Under the pieces are notes generated by a model. The model was not told where the DNA came from and ran no database searches. It worked only from the letters and a program-made list of their open reading frames with translations. A stretch of 64,000 nt of DNA, taken from the NCBI GenBank assembly GCA_003439945.1, contig QVRM01006574.1:156001-220000 (forward strand). Direction: 5' to 3'. Shown piece by piece: positions 48,385 to 60,369 of the stretch. The translations under genes and the position numbers were made by a program. Position 1 is the stretch's first letter, and each line of letters opens with the position of its first letter. This stretch comes from Dermanyssus gallinae. Taxonomy: Eukaryota; Arthropoda; Arachnida; Mesostigmata; Dermanyssidae.

Positions 48385-48518
48385 CCTGAGGCCATTTAGG
48401 TGAGAGGTTTTTAGTGGGTATTATGCCAACAACATCGGCATCGAGTCCCACACTACCCGCTCTGGGTGTGCGTAAACGCATTTTTTTCCTCTCACCATTA
48501 AAAACAAAAAAAAAGTAA
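48385..48518 (+). repeat. 3' end of an R1-like LINE with A-tail
   Basis: GAGAGGTTTTTAGTGGGTAT, GAGTCCCACACTACCCGC, GTGTGCGTAAACGCATTT, then AAAACAAAAAAAAAG. It matches in order the 3' UTR of the R1-like LINE at 26.5 kb (minus strand). No coding part remains. Confidence 0.65.
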
Positions 48519-48525
48519 TAACTAG

Positions 48526-48716
48526 TCGAGCCCGGTGGCGTGGTGGATTAAGTCTCCGCCTCGCAATCGGAGGAGACACATAGCAGGTGCGCGGGTTCGA
48601 GCAGCCTCACCGTTGCCCCACAGGTGTATTTATGGGGGTTGTCCGTCTATGAAGCAATGTGAACAAAAGTTCCGTGGACGTGAAATCTTGGCTGAGGGTC
48701 AGCCCGAAAGCTTTAG
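48526..48716 (+). repeat. SINE family 1, second copy with small insertions
   Basis: The same head and tail as the copy at 48043, with several 1-3-base insertions around the B box (GGTTCGAGCAGCCTC). It starts in AATAACTAG, similar to the flank of the first copy, so a local duplication of the locus is possible. Confidence 0.85.
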
Positions 48717-48719
48717 TTT

Positions 48720-49625
48720 AGTAGTAATAATTAACAGTAGTAGTAGTAGTAGTAGTAGTGGTAGTTCTTTGATGAATAACCTCGAAGACAGTTAGCACAT
48801 ATAACAGACGTACGCACACCAGATCCATGCATATCCACACGGTCTCTAAGCCAGTGCATGTCAGGCGTCTGCGCGCGTTAGCTTTTTCTACGAGGGCAGA
48901 TTCTCGTTGCAGGCAGAGCCTGGCCAACTCGGTCAGCCATTTCTAACTTTCGTACTTTGGACTTCGTAATAATGAATTGCTCTGTAGATGACTGACTCGG
49001 GGCACGTCAGTTATAGGTCTCCACACACAAAGTAAACTGCCAGTTTACTTTGTTGTACGTCTATCGATGCTAGGCTAGCAAACAAGCGCAAAGTAAAATG
49101 AGTCAGAGTGTTCCGTTGCATGGCGAGTGCTGTGTTGTGTTGACCTATCTACAGACGAATGACGTAGTAGGATTATATTGTAGAAGCATATATCACTCGA
49201 CATACGTTAGCGTCTAGTCATGTGGCTCTCCGCTGACGAACATAAAACGTTTCTACAGAACTATATGATCAAAATATTTAGATAGAAAGATGTGTGAGAA
49301 AGAAGTTTTTGTACTCTCGAGAGTCCCCTCGACGGGAGTACCATCAGACGGATGTCGTGGTCGTATGCTACTCCAATCATTAGTTTAACTTAACGGCCCT
49401 GGGTGATCATTATCATTATTTATTCACTATAGATCGAGTATTAGCAAAATGGTTTAGTAGTGTTACCTTTTAGCTTCATTTGCGAGTGCTGGCTACGATT
49501 GAGTTAGTGTAAGCGTGGTAGACAACTTTCTGTGGGATAGGTTTAAAAACGCCACTGTGTATACTGAGCGCTCAGTTTGTGGTCAGTGCAGAAAGAGACT
49601 TGAACTTTTATAAAAACACGTGCTC

Positions 49626-49656
<31 letters not shown>

Positions 49657-52260
49657 GCAATGTATTTATAGCATTGCTCCTTGCGAACGTGCGCATTTTT
49701 TCTCCTCCTCCGTCAACTCGGGCTAGTATATATATATATATATATATATTATTTTCTTTTCAACTAACACAAGTTCCATTTAGAGTCTTTCTGTCTTAGA
49801 GCGCCGCTGAATGCCTAGAACAACGTCGAGAACACGACACATTGATTCGAAGTTTTATTTTTAAAAAAATGCTAAAACCGACGCACATTGGGGTGGATTA
49901 GCAGCCATCTTTTATCGTCTAGGATTGCTTCACAACTTAATTGCGTAATCGCGTGCACTTAAGCAAATCTGCTTGATCTGCGCTATGTCGAGATTCAAAT
50001 GACCAGTCAGAACCTTCTATAAGTCAGTGAGCTCCATTCTACGCAGTGCGTCTTGGTGGAGATGGGCGTACATTGTCAAGAAGAGTTGTCTGCTATTGTT
50101 GTAGTCTGTGCTTTGCCAAATCGGTTCCTATTAAACGTACCTCGACTAAAAATCATGATCAAATGCGAAATTATGTTTTTTTACTCCCATAAATAATTTA
50201 ATACGACTGACTCGGTGGGAATATTTGTGCTGTTTACGACTCTGAAATTGTGTGCGATTCTACCGGAATCCGGTGGTTTGATTGCTTTTGTAGTGGAGAC
50301 TTGGATGCGACAGATTAAACACAGGTCTTCTAAAGTGGATGCGGGTGAAATAATCATTTATTTCCTAGATTGTAAAACACATTTGACAGTTCACGAGATC
50401 GCACACATGGTGCTCGCCAGGCATGATTCATTTGCATCTACCTAGCCGTGGTGACACGGAACGTGCCGATGTATAGGCCCCACACAGGCTTACCGAAAAC
50501 TGCATGCATCATAGACATGAAGTCTCGACCTAGATCATCCTATGCGGCTTCGCGGGGCGTGATGGACAACTCGTTTCCTCAGAACTAAGAAACGATTAGA
50601 AATAAAAAAGGTCTCTCAGCGGTGTTAGTGTTTGGAGCAAGCCATCGTTGAAAAGTCTACCGCATCTACCTAATTGTCCTGAACGTTTTTCTTGGGATTA
50701 TCATATTTTTTTTTCATTTGTAGTTTTCGTTGAGGAGTGAAGGAAAGTATTTTTTTCATTGAAAACACCCACCTTTTGAAAACGGCTCGCGTTAGTCGAC
50801 ATGCTCATTCACAGCGAATTTAGAACCCAAGACGGACGATAAATCGACCGATTTACACGAATTATTCCACGACTAAAATGTAGTAAATTCTAATCAAAGT
50901 TTAACCGGGAATCCCATTGCCTAGAGGTCTTACATGATCTTAGGAGGAAAGGGATGTACTATTTGTTTTGCGGCCATCTACGGAGACAACGAGTTTAAAA
51001 TCTTCGTGAAATCCGTTATGGGATTATCGGTTGAACTAGTTGGGCGTTCATTCGTTCGCAACATTTGTTGCGAAGACGAGGGCCGAGCTAGACAACGCTG
51101 CTTTCACTAAAAAGTACCTGTTAAAAGCTGCTTATATTTTTGATCTCAAAATAGCCCAAAAGTGGCACTCCGTAACACATTGGCATCGGAGATCTTAATT
51201 GATAGACATCGAATCACACACAGGGCTCTGTGCCGAGGCCATTTGGAACCCTTTTACACATATTTACCGACGCCAGTCTACAGTTTACGGCATCGTAGCA
51301 TATTTAGCAAATACTTCAAAAGCTAGGATAGCGCCGTTAGAAGGCAAGCACACTATATCCAGACTAGGATTGTTGGGAATCGCGGCAAAATTAAAAACGT
51401 ATCTCCAGGTAGAAAGAGCCTTTTCTCTTGTATGACAGTTTCGTTGCCTATATCTAGGCTGGATCAGGGTCTTGCGAGGGTGGAAAGTTTTTGTTGCGAA
51501 TAGCAAAGCAGAGATTCCAGAACTTCTCATCCCCGGGCATTTGGACCATCACGAGTCCGCCGATAACCCAGCCGAACCCCTAAATATAGACATGCTCCTT
51601 CTCGATAACGAAGTTTGACAGGAGATGATAGTTCGTGGCCCAAATAGCTGGTGCTACAGCAGGGCAACAGTAGCGCGACACAGATTTGAATAATCCATAC
51701 TCAACAGCTCTCTCTGCCGGAACAAAGATGCCGATACCGTCTCTTTATGTTTTCGAAGATTTCCAGGGTAGTTCCAACTATCGCGCATGCAATTTGCTTC
51801 ATAAAAGGCAGCCGCAAAAGACGCAGTACGCCCAGACAAACATTACTATTAACAATAACTATTATTTTTTAAGTCCAAATGTGTGTATGTATACATATGC
51901 ATATATTTTAACTGTACTTTTTCTACACAACATGTGTGATAATAAATCTGACAATATTAACAATAACATAGCTTTGGAGATCCGGGCGATTGCTGGTAAG
52001 CTTTGTACGAGCTAATCAACCACTTGACTACTTACTTCGAGCAACGTGCCTCGACAGGCATGTGCAACAAAGCGGTTCATTGACTTTAAGAACGGGCAGA
52101 GTGACGCTTTCATCACGATAGTGCGAAACGGACCAGTTTAAGCAACTTGAAATGATGTGTGACTCCAAAACCCGATCAAAAGCATTTATAAACAATTTTT
52201 ATTATATTTTCAGCATAGATATATTAAGCTAATTTAGAGGGTACAGAAGCGCATCCCCTC
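48720..52260. other. No gene recognised
   Basis: Contains (TAG)n at 48735-48760, (TTA)n at 49627-49656, (TA)n at 49727-49750 and a palindrome at 49027-49053. Open frames at 50215-50445 and 51199-51435 have no recognised domain. Confidence 0.4.
49027..49053. repeat. Near-perfect palindrome, 13-bp arms, 1-nt centre
   Basis: ACAAAGTAAACTG, C, CAGTTTACTTTGT. Confidence 0.95.
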
Positions 52261-52472
52261 GGCATCTTCCATATCTATGTATTTTTTTTTTTTTTTTTTT
52301 TTACGTCGTTGTGTTACTTACTTTATTTAACTCGTAACGGGGTTAACAATTGTCCCCTAGCGAACGTGACGACAAACTACATCAGCCCTAGGTCCAGGCC
52401 TGGTGTAGACCACCTGGACAAGGTGCCAAGCACCGCCGTGGCGTTTCCACGTTGTATATCCAATGTATTCAC

Positions 52473-52518
52473 CTATGTATTCTATGTATTCTATGTATTC
52501 TATGTATTCTATGTATTC
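52473..52518. repeat. 9-bp tandem repeat (TATGTATTC)5
   Basis: Five exact units. The minus frame reads as repeated Glu-Tyr-Ile. Confidence 0.95.
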
Positions 52519-52760
52519 ACCGTTAGATACACCAATAAATAGAGCAACTTGGATTTGTTGATTCTCGTAACCAGTACTCACTGCGCTATGGCGCCAAAAT
52601 TGCAGCAGCTTGCAGAGACCTTTCTCAACACTGGGTTTTTCCTTTGACAACGCAACCTACTAGCGCCAGCACTGGGGTAACGAACTCCGCTTCTGTTGCT
52701 CAGGTAGCTGCGCCTACGAAATGTGAGTGCGTCGGTTACGACGGCATTACTTTGTTTATA

Positions 52761-52768
<8 letters not shown>

Positions 52769-52820
<52 letters not shown>
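52769..52820. repeat. (TA)n microsatellite flanking mariner C
   Basis: TA run ending exactly at the left terminal repeat of mariner C. Confidence 0.97.
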
Positions 52821-52823
<3 letters not shown>

Positions 52824-54107
52824 GTAGTTCAATAAGTTCTTAGAATGAAAACCAAGATTTTTCCAAATCATGTTTTTAAAAATATCTTATTCGATATACT
52901 CCCCGAGATGCTCAATACACTTTTCCCACCAAGATTTCAGAGCTTTTATACCTCTTAAGTAGAATTCCGCGTCTTTAGACTGAAAATAGGCATTGACAGC
53001 AGCCTTAACCTCTTCATTGCTGGAAAAACGCTTTCCACCGAGACTATTCTTCAAATGTTCTAAGAGGAAATAATCAGAGGGGGCTAGGTCTGGAGAATAG
53101 GAAGGTTGTTCAATAAGTTGGAACCTCAGTTGGGCCAGTTTTGCCGATGCTTGCCGGGACTTGTGTGCAGGAGCATTGTCCTGGTGAAACAGGACAACCT
53201 TCTTCTGCAAAGCGGGCCGTTTCACAATGAGTTCTTGCTAAAGGCAGTCCAACAGTCTTGCATAATATTCTCCTGTGATCGTTTTACCGCTCTCAAGGTA
53301 GTCGACCAGCATTATTCTACGTTGGTCTTAAAAAACTGTAGCCATCACCTTTCCGGTCAATGCCGTTGTCCGCACCCTCTTCGGAGGTCCTTCATCAGGT
53401 GCACACCATTGGCAAGATGCTTCTTGGGTCTCGGGAGTGTAGTGATGGACCCAGCTTTCATCGACGGTCATGAATCTGCGCCAAAAATCCGACGGATTGT
53501 TCGACATCTTGGCCAAATTTCGCTGTGAAGCGAAAACAGGGGCGTTTTTTTGACCTTGGTTGAGCAAATGCGGCAGCCATTTTTCTCTGAGCTCTTTCAT
53601 CTTCAAGTTTTCGTATAGGATAAAATGCACACCACCTAAACTAATTCCTAATGCCTCCGCTATCTCCTTAATGTTCATTCGCTTATCTGTGCCAACGATG
53701 TTTCGCACTTTCTCTATGTTTTCCTCATCAGTTGCCGTTTTTTGGCCTCCTGGACGTAGTTCATTCTCGGTGCTCCTGCGACCTCTTTTTAACACATTAA
53801 TCCAATTGAAAACAGTGGCAAAACATGGCGCAGAGTCACCGTACGTCTCGTCCAACCCGATTTTTACTTGGGTCGCATTCCAACCTTTGAAATAAAAATG
53901 CTTGATAACTACTCGAAACTCTTTTTTCTTCATTTTTAAAAATCACGCCGATACGTTGCACGGGAAAAGCTATCAAACGAAATCGCAACGGCCAATCACC
54001 ATAATATTTTGAGTGCTAGCAGTCGAAAAGTTGCAGTTCCTAATAGCGGTGGAAGCGCGCCAAAATTGGAATTCTAAAAAGCTCATTCTAAGAACTTATT
54101 GAACTAC

Positions 54108-54110
<3 letters not shown>
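52821..54110 (-). mobile_element. Mariner C, mellifera-like mariner, 1290 bp
   Basis: The terminal inverted repeats are perfect over 28 bp, starting CAGGTAGTTCAATAAGTTCT, with TA on both sides. The transposase is on the minus strand. The ends and length are complete, but the gene carries nonsense codons. A different subfamily from mariners A/B; protein features recall the mellifera subfamily (from memory, not searched). Confidence 0.95.
52887..53933 (-). pseudogene. Mariner C transposase with two in-frame stop codons
   Basis: The reading frame stays open through 349 codons except for TAA at codon 202 (53328-53330) and TAG at codon 232 (53238-53240). The order is: N-terminal helix-turn-helix region (TQVKIGLDETYGDSAP, VFNWINVLKRGRRST), the linker WLPHLL (119-124), D158 (TVDESW), D252 (HQDNAPAH) and D287 (YSPDLAPSD), with 34 residues between the last two. 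The first stop replaces the residue after VMATVF, normally Trp. The stops rather than frameshifts suggest moderate age. It cannot make full-length enzyme. Confidence 0.92.
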
Positions 54111-54143
<33 letters not shown>

Positions 54144-54145
54144 TC
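54111..54145. repeat. (TA)n microsatellite right of mariner C
   Basis: TA run beginning at the right terminal repeat. Confidence 0.95.
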
Positions 54146-55740
54146 AGACGCCTACACATGCCGATAATAAAATTGCAAATCTTTTTGAACTACGAACTAC
54201 TACCACTACCTGTGTTGTCTATACGGGTGGTATTGTAGTGTATTAAATTGCATGCGAATCTCTGTTATCTTGCTCCTTCATGCCATCATGACATTACATT
54301 TTCACATAAATATTGTGAGTTAATCTGTATAATTGTTTGTACATATATTCACAGTATAATGAAAGTAGCATTGCATATATATATATATATATATATTTAT
54401 TTTGCGTAAAAAATTTGATCTCTGACAGCTCTACTATATTACGGTTTTGTTTCGCTGTTACGGCTGGCTCGACGTTTCTCGACGTGCTGGCTCTCACTTT
54501 TTGCTGCAGGCGGCGATCTCTCGGTGACTCACACGTTCCGTTCCACGTTTGACTCGCGCTCACAGACTGAGCACGCTATAGTTGAGTTTGCCGAGACTGG
54601 AAAGGACAAAAAGGTGGCAAGGAAAGAGCATGGAGAAACGGGCTGGGATTTTGAGCGGTTTAGAAGCCTGCCCAAGCGACGTTCTCAGTCAGCGATCTTC
54701 TCAGGCAAGTTCTCCAACTAGACCGGCGTCAACCGTTCGTTCACTCTCGTTTTCCGTTCGACTGACCATATATGAATAGCATGATGAGAATGCATCGACT
54801 GGGCTCAGACTAGTCGGCGATATAGATGAACCGTGATCGTTCTGAGGAACGATTCCGCCAATAGACGAATGAGTACGCGCGTGTGCATCTAGAGCTAGGC
54901 ATTCAAAGAGGGGAAAAAATAATCGGAAAAGGTTTGTTAACTTGACGATATTATAGCGATGGCGAGCAATATTTGCTATAGAGAAGGCTGACTCCACTGG
55001 AGAAGGGTTCGTAGTTGTTAGAATGGAGTAAAAACATCCTGCATAGCGAGCACCGCGTAAGCAGCTTCCTTCAGCAGCTATTGGGTCGTAGACATATTCT
55101 GAGATTACATTTCGATCCACGCAAAATCGGCTTGACCACCCTAGTTATTAACAGAGAATCAAGAGCGCAGTACCCTCTCATTGACGGGATAGTCGATATG
55201 CCTTTGACTTTCTCTTGAAACTTATTAAAGATTTGAGGCAAAGCCAGCTAACCGGTAGAGAGTTGCACCCTCTAACAGCTTAAATGCTTCCTCAAATAAT
55301 GCTTGTCCTTCAGTGTAACTGTAGCAGATGCCCTGGTCTCCGGTGATCAAGGTCCAGTATCCTCGGTTCGATTTCATGTTGTTCTAGGATGTTGCCCCCA
55401 GGCCCGGGCGCCAGCCCAATCCTGTGCAGTTACCAGGATGCTTTTAAAAGTTACTATCACGGTTAAGAAGCGCTTGATATTTTCTATATCTAATATGTTG
55501 TGTTGCCTTCTCTCCCGAGTTTCTGATCTTCGAAAGAAAGCGCCTCTGTGCCACAAGCAGTCGTTTCCGCAACCTTTACTGCAAGTAGTCCAAAATGATG
55601 CACCAGTCGTAAAGGTAGTCTTCCTTCGTTCGTAAAGGTAGCTTTCCTCCTCCTAAAACCTTCGTTGTAGAGCGCCTTCTATAAAGATGCTCCAATCGAG
55701 GCAGTAGCTGGAATCGTTGTCCATAACGAAGTCTAGCATC
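54146..55740. other. No gene recognised
   Basis: Contains (TA)n at 54376-54397 and a short direct repeat (CGTAAAGGTAG) at about 55610 and 55633. Two plus-strand open frames at 54524-54779 look protein-like in part but have no known domain. Confidence 0.35.
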
Positions 55741-55745
55741 CACTC

Positions 55746-56000
55746 TTACGCCCTGTTTTTGACACAGTCGCTTGGTTGTATCAAGTGATCATTTATGATT
55801 GCAGGTAGCATTCGTGGGGTTGTGTTACTCTTTCTGAGGACAACAACTTGAGTTATCTGTGTATTAAAAGCAATACGGATTGCTGCATACTGGGCGGTGA
55901 GGACAGCGACATCCTGAATTACAACCCGGTGTACCTTTTCACCGCCAACATGTGTGGCCAACAAGACAGAAGCATTCGGGTGCGAAATGACGATGTTCAT
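55746..56000 (-). pseudogene. Possible LINE RNase H-like fragment
   Basis: The minus frame has HVGGEKVHRVVIQDVAVLTA, then QYAAIRIAFN and QVVVL. The order (beta strands, TAQYAAI helix like the TAEL-AI helix, then a VVVL strand) recalls RNase H domains at the end of I/R1-type LINEs. The Glu of the helix is Gln and the following Asp is replaced, so it would be inactive. A weak call. Confidence 0.35.
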
Positions 56001-56110
56001 TCAGATGCGACACTGGTAGACACAGGAGTTCCATAATGCTCCCAAACAAACCGATGAAAACCTTGGTGGTTTTGGTCTGGCGGCAAAAAGTACTAGAACT
56101 TGCTGATTTG

Positions 56111-56111
<1 letters not shown>

Positions 56112-56167
<56 letters not shown>
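56112..56167. repeat. (TA)n microsatellite
   Basis: Uninterrupted TA repeat of about 55 bp. Confidence 0.98.
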
Positions 56168-56170
<3 letters not shown>

Positions 56171-56725
56171 TAACCTATTGGCTCCTACTTAGCTCCGTTA
56201 ATTCTGCTTCTCTGCTTCTTCTCTGATACATCAACGTAATATTTAAGCTGCAGAAAAATTATTCTCACAATTCACGCGTAGTTTATTTTGTGAGTCAACA
56301 CATCTGCCTTAGTAAAAATATCCAAGAACTCCCCTGCGACGAGCGTAGCGCGGGCTAGTGTGTGCGGCGGCACGCTGTCTACACTGTACTTGGTTCACAC
56401 CAACTGACGCTGAATGCAGGCAAAACCGAAACTATTTCTGTATAAATCATTTTTGTATCGCGTTCTTACAGCCATAGAACCTAGTGAGCAGGTTTAGTTG
56501 CCAACCTGGCGTTGAAATGAAGGATCATCACTGCATGCCTGAGTCGATTTCACGTTGAGGCCACGATATTCTCTATGTATTCCGTGCATTGATGGAGTTA
56601 CTACCACATTGAAACATCGTCTCGGTGGGGTGCTGACCTGTACCCAACGGTCAAAACTTGGTAGGGAAGATGCCGAGGGGATTGCTTTTTGCGTGTCCTG
56701 TAGATTACCTGAATTTAAACTATAT

Positions 56726-56765
<40 letters not shown>

Positions 56766-57421
56766 CAAGCTTTAGTTCAAATATTTACGGTAGATACAAT
56801 GTTTAGGGGATCTGACTATCGCTTGTGAGATCGATTATACGATATATATCGTATCATCGAATATGGATTGTGAGGAAGTTCTGCAATCGCTTCTTCAGAC
56901 GGGCTGCTGGATTTAACAACGGCAGCGCTGCAAAATAGCAATAGTCATCAATCACTAATTGTCGATAAATTGTCTTAGTTAGTGAAAACCTTCATAGCCG
57001 AACAATGGGTCGTAGTCGACAGCATTCATAGGCAACGGCAATGTTGTTGTTGCTGCTGCTGCTGTTGTTGTTGTTGTTGTTGTTGTGGTTGTTGTTGTTG
57101 TTGTGGTTGTTGTTGTTGTTGTTGTTGTTGCTGTTGTTGATGCTACTGCTGCTGCTAATGCTGTTGCTGTCTATTCACTTTTTCAATGAATGAGCATGCA
57201 TGAACAAACTCGCGGGTAGGAATCAATGAAACGATGATGTACAATGTTGATCGTGCACATGATGACGCCAGACGACGTCATCGTCCACGCACCTTCACGA
57301 GACCCTGTATTTATCAATCCATCTATCCGACTATTGTTAGCAACAACAACAACAACAACGTTGCTGGCGTTCGTTACGCTGCCTTCATTTTGTTGCAGTT
57401 AGTTATTTATTTATCGATAGG

Positions 57422-57463
<42 letters not shown>

Positions 57464-58680
57464 AGAAAAATACCACTGTCCGTTCGCCGCTTTGCCAAGG
57501 CTTTGTGCAGTACTGGTTTTACTTGTCAACCTCATGATTGTTCTTCGGTGGCTTTATTCTCTAGTTTTTCGTGTATCCCGGCGGCCTCTATAGATGTATT
57601 CGCGTATTCATTTGTTTTTCAACCTGTTTCAATTCTTGACGCTTGATCTCTGTCTTCCTCCCCACGCTTCACCCCATCTCCCCCGCCCCCTCTATCTCTC
57701 TCTCTTGAAATCTCCACATTTTTTTTACTCTCTCACAGAAATTTTGCTCTCTTACTCCTGCCTATTTATTTTCCTTAGTTTTAAGCACACGTTTGCTACG
57801 TTTCCACGTATTTGTTGCTGCAATCGTCTTTGCTAGTGTTGCGGATGCTATTGTTGCTGTTGTTGTAGTCATTGTTGTTGTTGTTGTTATTACTGTCATC
57901 ATTTACAACGGTTTACCGACAGACAGAAAAACATACAGACAGAAAACCGGCGTCGCTACCCACCACTGCCGTTGCCGCATCAGCTGTTCTGCTAATGGTG
58001 TGTTTACTTGACATATGTATAATAAATGCTCAAGGATTGCTCGGTTCATATTTGTGTCTACTTTTTCTCTTTTACTTCTGCTGCTGCTGTTTATTTTTCT
58101 TCCTTTTCTTCTTTTCTTCTTCATTATCGTGTTTTGTTGTTTCATTTGTCCGCTTCAATTTATGTTGTCTCCTCACAAAAAAAGAAGTCTTCTTCACATA
58201 CATGTATGTACCCGCGTGTCCAAGCGGGTGCGTGGGGAATGCGTGTAAGCGTTCTGTGTATGGGAAGCGCCATAGTTGACTACGGAATCGACTGAATCGA
58301 CGGACCTGACTTTGCTCATGAGCTTGCAACAACGGATAACGGCAGGTCGGTAAGCGTTGCTGCCTATGTTGTTGTTGCTGCTGCAGCTTCTGCCTATGAA
58401 CTATTTATTGTTCGAACCAACACACAATTGATCAGCAGCAACAGCAGAAGCAAGTTTGGCTGCTTTGTGCTGCCTGATTACTTAGCAATCTATCGAGCGA
58501 ACAGGTTGTGAGCGATGATACAGAGCGGCAGTTGGGGAAGGAGGTAGAGAGAGATGGCGGTCATTGAAGTTCTTTAAAGTAAGGAGGCTGGCTGTTGTGC
58601 GACTATCGCGACTACCGTCTTCGCGGCTATTTGGCGGCATACAAAAGTAACTAACTAGATCGATCTAGAACTACATTGAT
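56168..58680. other. No gene recognised; GTT/CTG-rich in part
   Basis: (TTG/CTG)n at 57040-57172, compound (CT)n(TA)n at 57422-57463, then pyrimidine-rich DNA. The trinucleotide strand bias is opposite to that at 32-41 kb. Leu/Phe-rich frames at 57594-58295 follow from composition. Confidence 0.4.
56725..56763. repeat. (TA)n microsatellite
   Basis: TA repeat of about 38 bp. Confidence 0.97.
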
Positions 58681-58730
58681 TGGTACTCGAACGCGATTGA
58701 TTGGTCGTCGTCAATGGCTGTTTTACCGTC

Positions 58731-58798
58731 CGACCAATGTCGGTTCCACCGTTCAACCAGTGTTGGTTCGATTGTTCAACCAGTGTCGGTTCGACCGG
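58731..58798. repeat. 23-bp minisatellite, three copies
   Basis: TCAACCAGTGTCGGTTCGAC-type units, degenerate in the first copy. Confidence 0.85.
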
Positions 58799-58943
58799 TG
58801 GTGGCTGGAGGTAGTGGTGGTGGTTTTGGAGGTGATGCCGCTGCCACAGGGTTGGCTAGCTATGGCGACACAAATGCTTTAACTGCTGGCTTTGAAGACC
58901 GGTTTTCCGAGGCGTACTCTGTCTCGAAAGGCGCCGGGCACTG

Positions 58944-58983
58944 CTGACAGCCCACATATACATACGAGTATGTGGGCTGTCAG
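58944..58983. repeat. Perfect 15-bp inverted repeat, 10-nt loop
   Basis: CTGACAGCCCACATA and its complement, next to the fossil mariner. Confidence 0.95.
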
Positions 58984-58984
58984 C

Positions 58985-59390
58985 GGAGCCTGCAGCATGC
59001 ACTCACTGAGAAACGACCAGTTTTTCAGAAGTAGGTTGCCCTGTTTCACCAGGACACTGTCTCTGCACAAGAGTCGCGGCTAACACTGGCAAAACTTGCC
59101 GATTTAAACTTTGAACATATTGAACTGATTGACCTATGTTACCCCCTATTCTCAAGACCTGGGATCCCCCTGTGATTATTTACTCTTCGGAAATGTGAAA
59201 AATAGTCTGGGTGAGAGACTTTTCCAGCAATAAAAAAAGTTAAGGTAAGCTGCCAATGCCTATTTTTAGTCTAAGGGCGTGGAATTCTATTCAGGCAGTA
59301 TAAAGCTCTGAAATCTGTGTGGGAAAAGTGTATTTAGCTTCCCGGGGAGTATATAAACTAGGTTTTTTATTGGAAACTTCTCGTAGTATA
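58985..59390 (+). pseudogene. Fossil mellifera-like mariner, 3' part
   Basis: The nucleotides match the second half of mariner C in order: CCTGTTTCACCAGGACA, GAATAGTCTGGGTG-like blocks, TTTTCCAGCAAT, CAATGCCTATTTT, GGAATTCTA, AAGCTCTGAAATC, GTGGGAAAAGTGTATT, CGGGGAGTATAT. The catalytic HQDNAPAH has decayed (HQD kept) and many stops and indels are present. The right terminal repeat has gone or been replaced by (TA)n. The 5' half is missing. It is far older than mariner C. Confidence 0.8.
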
Positions 59391-59442
59391 ATATATATAT
59401 ATATATATATATGCATTCGTTGCTGCTGTTGCTACTGCCTGG

Positions 59443-59484
<42 letters not shown>

Positions 59485-59516
59485 TGATCCAGGCAGCAAC
59501 AGAAGCAACGAATGCA
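59391..59516. repeat. Inverted repeat with (TA)n core
   Basis: GCATTCGTTGCTGCTGTTGC plus TACTGCCTGG (59412-59441) faces its near complement CCAGGCAGCAACAGAAGCAA plus CGAATGC (59489-59515). A (TA)n of about 40 bp lies between, and another TA run lies to the left. Confidence 0.93.
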
Positions 59517-60369
59517 TGCGATGCTAACCGAGTCAAGTGTCCCCAGTTGACATTCCAAATTCACGCTAAAAGTTCTACGCGGTTTTAGTAGATAAGGAGC
59601 ACCAGGGTGCTCCATACGTACAAAACTCAGGGGCTGGTCAATGGCGGACGCTGAACATGATTTTGCTTCAAGTAATTACTAGTGTAGAGGCACAATCGAA
59701 AAATAACTAAGAAAAACACACGGAGCATTTTACTAGTGCTTCATAATATTAATAATAACGCGATACTGTAATCAAATGCAACTAAAAGTGTAATAAATGG
59801 CATCGTGCTCTTCATAGGACAGGCATGTATTAAATATAATCTATTCCTCGTCCTATGAAGTCATGTCCGAATATTTAACGTGTAGTTCTTGGATACCGCT
59901 ACGTTAGGAAAACCAACAGATTCGCTTTCGACGGACTGTTATTGAATTTGATGAACAAAAGGTTTAGCCGCAAAATGCAGTAAAATGTAAGGTCGTCGCT
60001 ATTGGCGAAGATCCCCAAGATCGAAAGGACCCGAATAACCACACACTCGGGTCTAATGCCGGCAGATCTAAGTACCTTAGATGTTCTAATCTCCCCCGTG
60101 ACTCTATGTAGAATTACGCAAGTGTTATCAGCGAAAAAAGAGGCTCTTCTAAATATTTCAGTCTGCAACTGATAAGCATGCACCCACAAACAGCACTATG
60201 CGTATGGTGATTCAGCCTAGGATCTTCAAGATTCAACTACACCTTACAGAGAGGCAGACCACTGCATCGTCATACCCGGAAGAACCAAATATCTACGACG
60301 AAGCTAGCAAGGATATACTAAGCAAGATCCCAAACATTGATTTACAATCCAAACAACATTCGGAAAAGA
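59517..60369. other. No gene recognised
   Basis: An 11-bp inverted repeat (CTTCATAGGAC, 59810-59820 and 59850-59860) is the only structure noted. A minus-strand open frame (59899-60189) has no known domain. Confidence 0.4.

Noticed and set aside
55310..55380. Another SINE family 3 head (TCGGTTCGATTTC near a TGGTCTCCGG stretch)
   Set aside because: Only the B-box-like part matches; the body does not follow.
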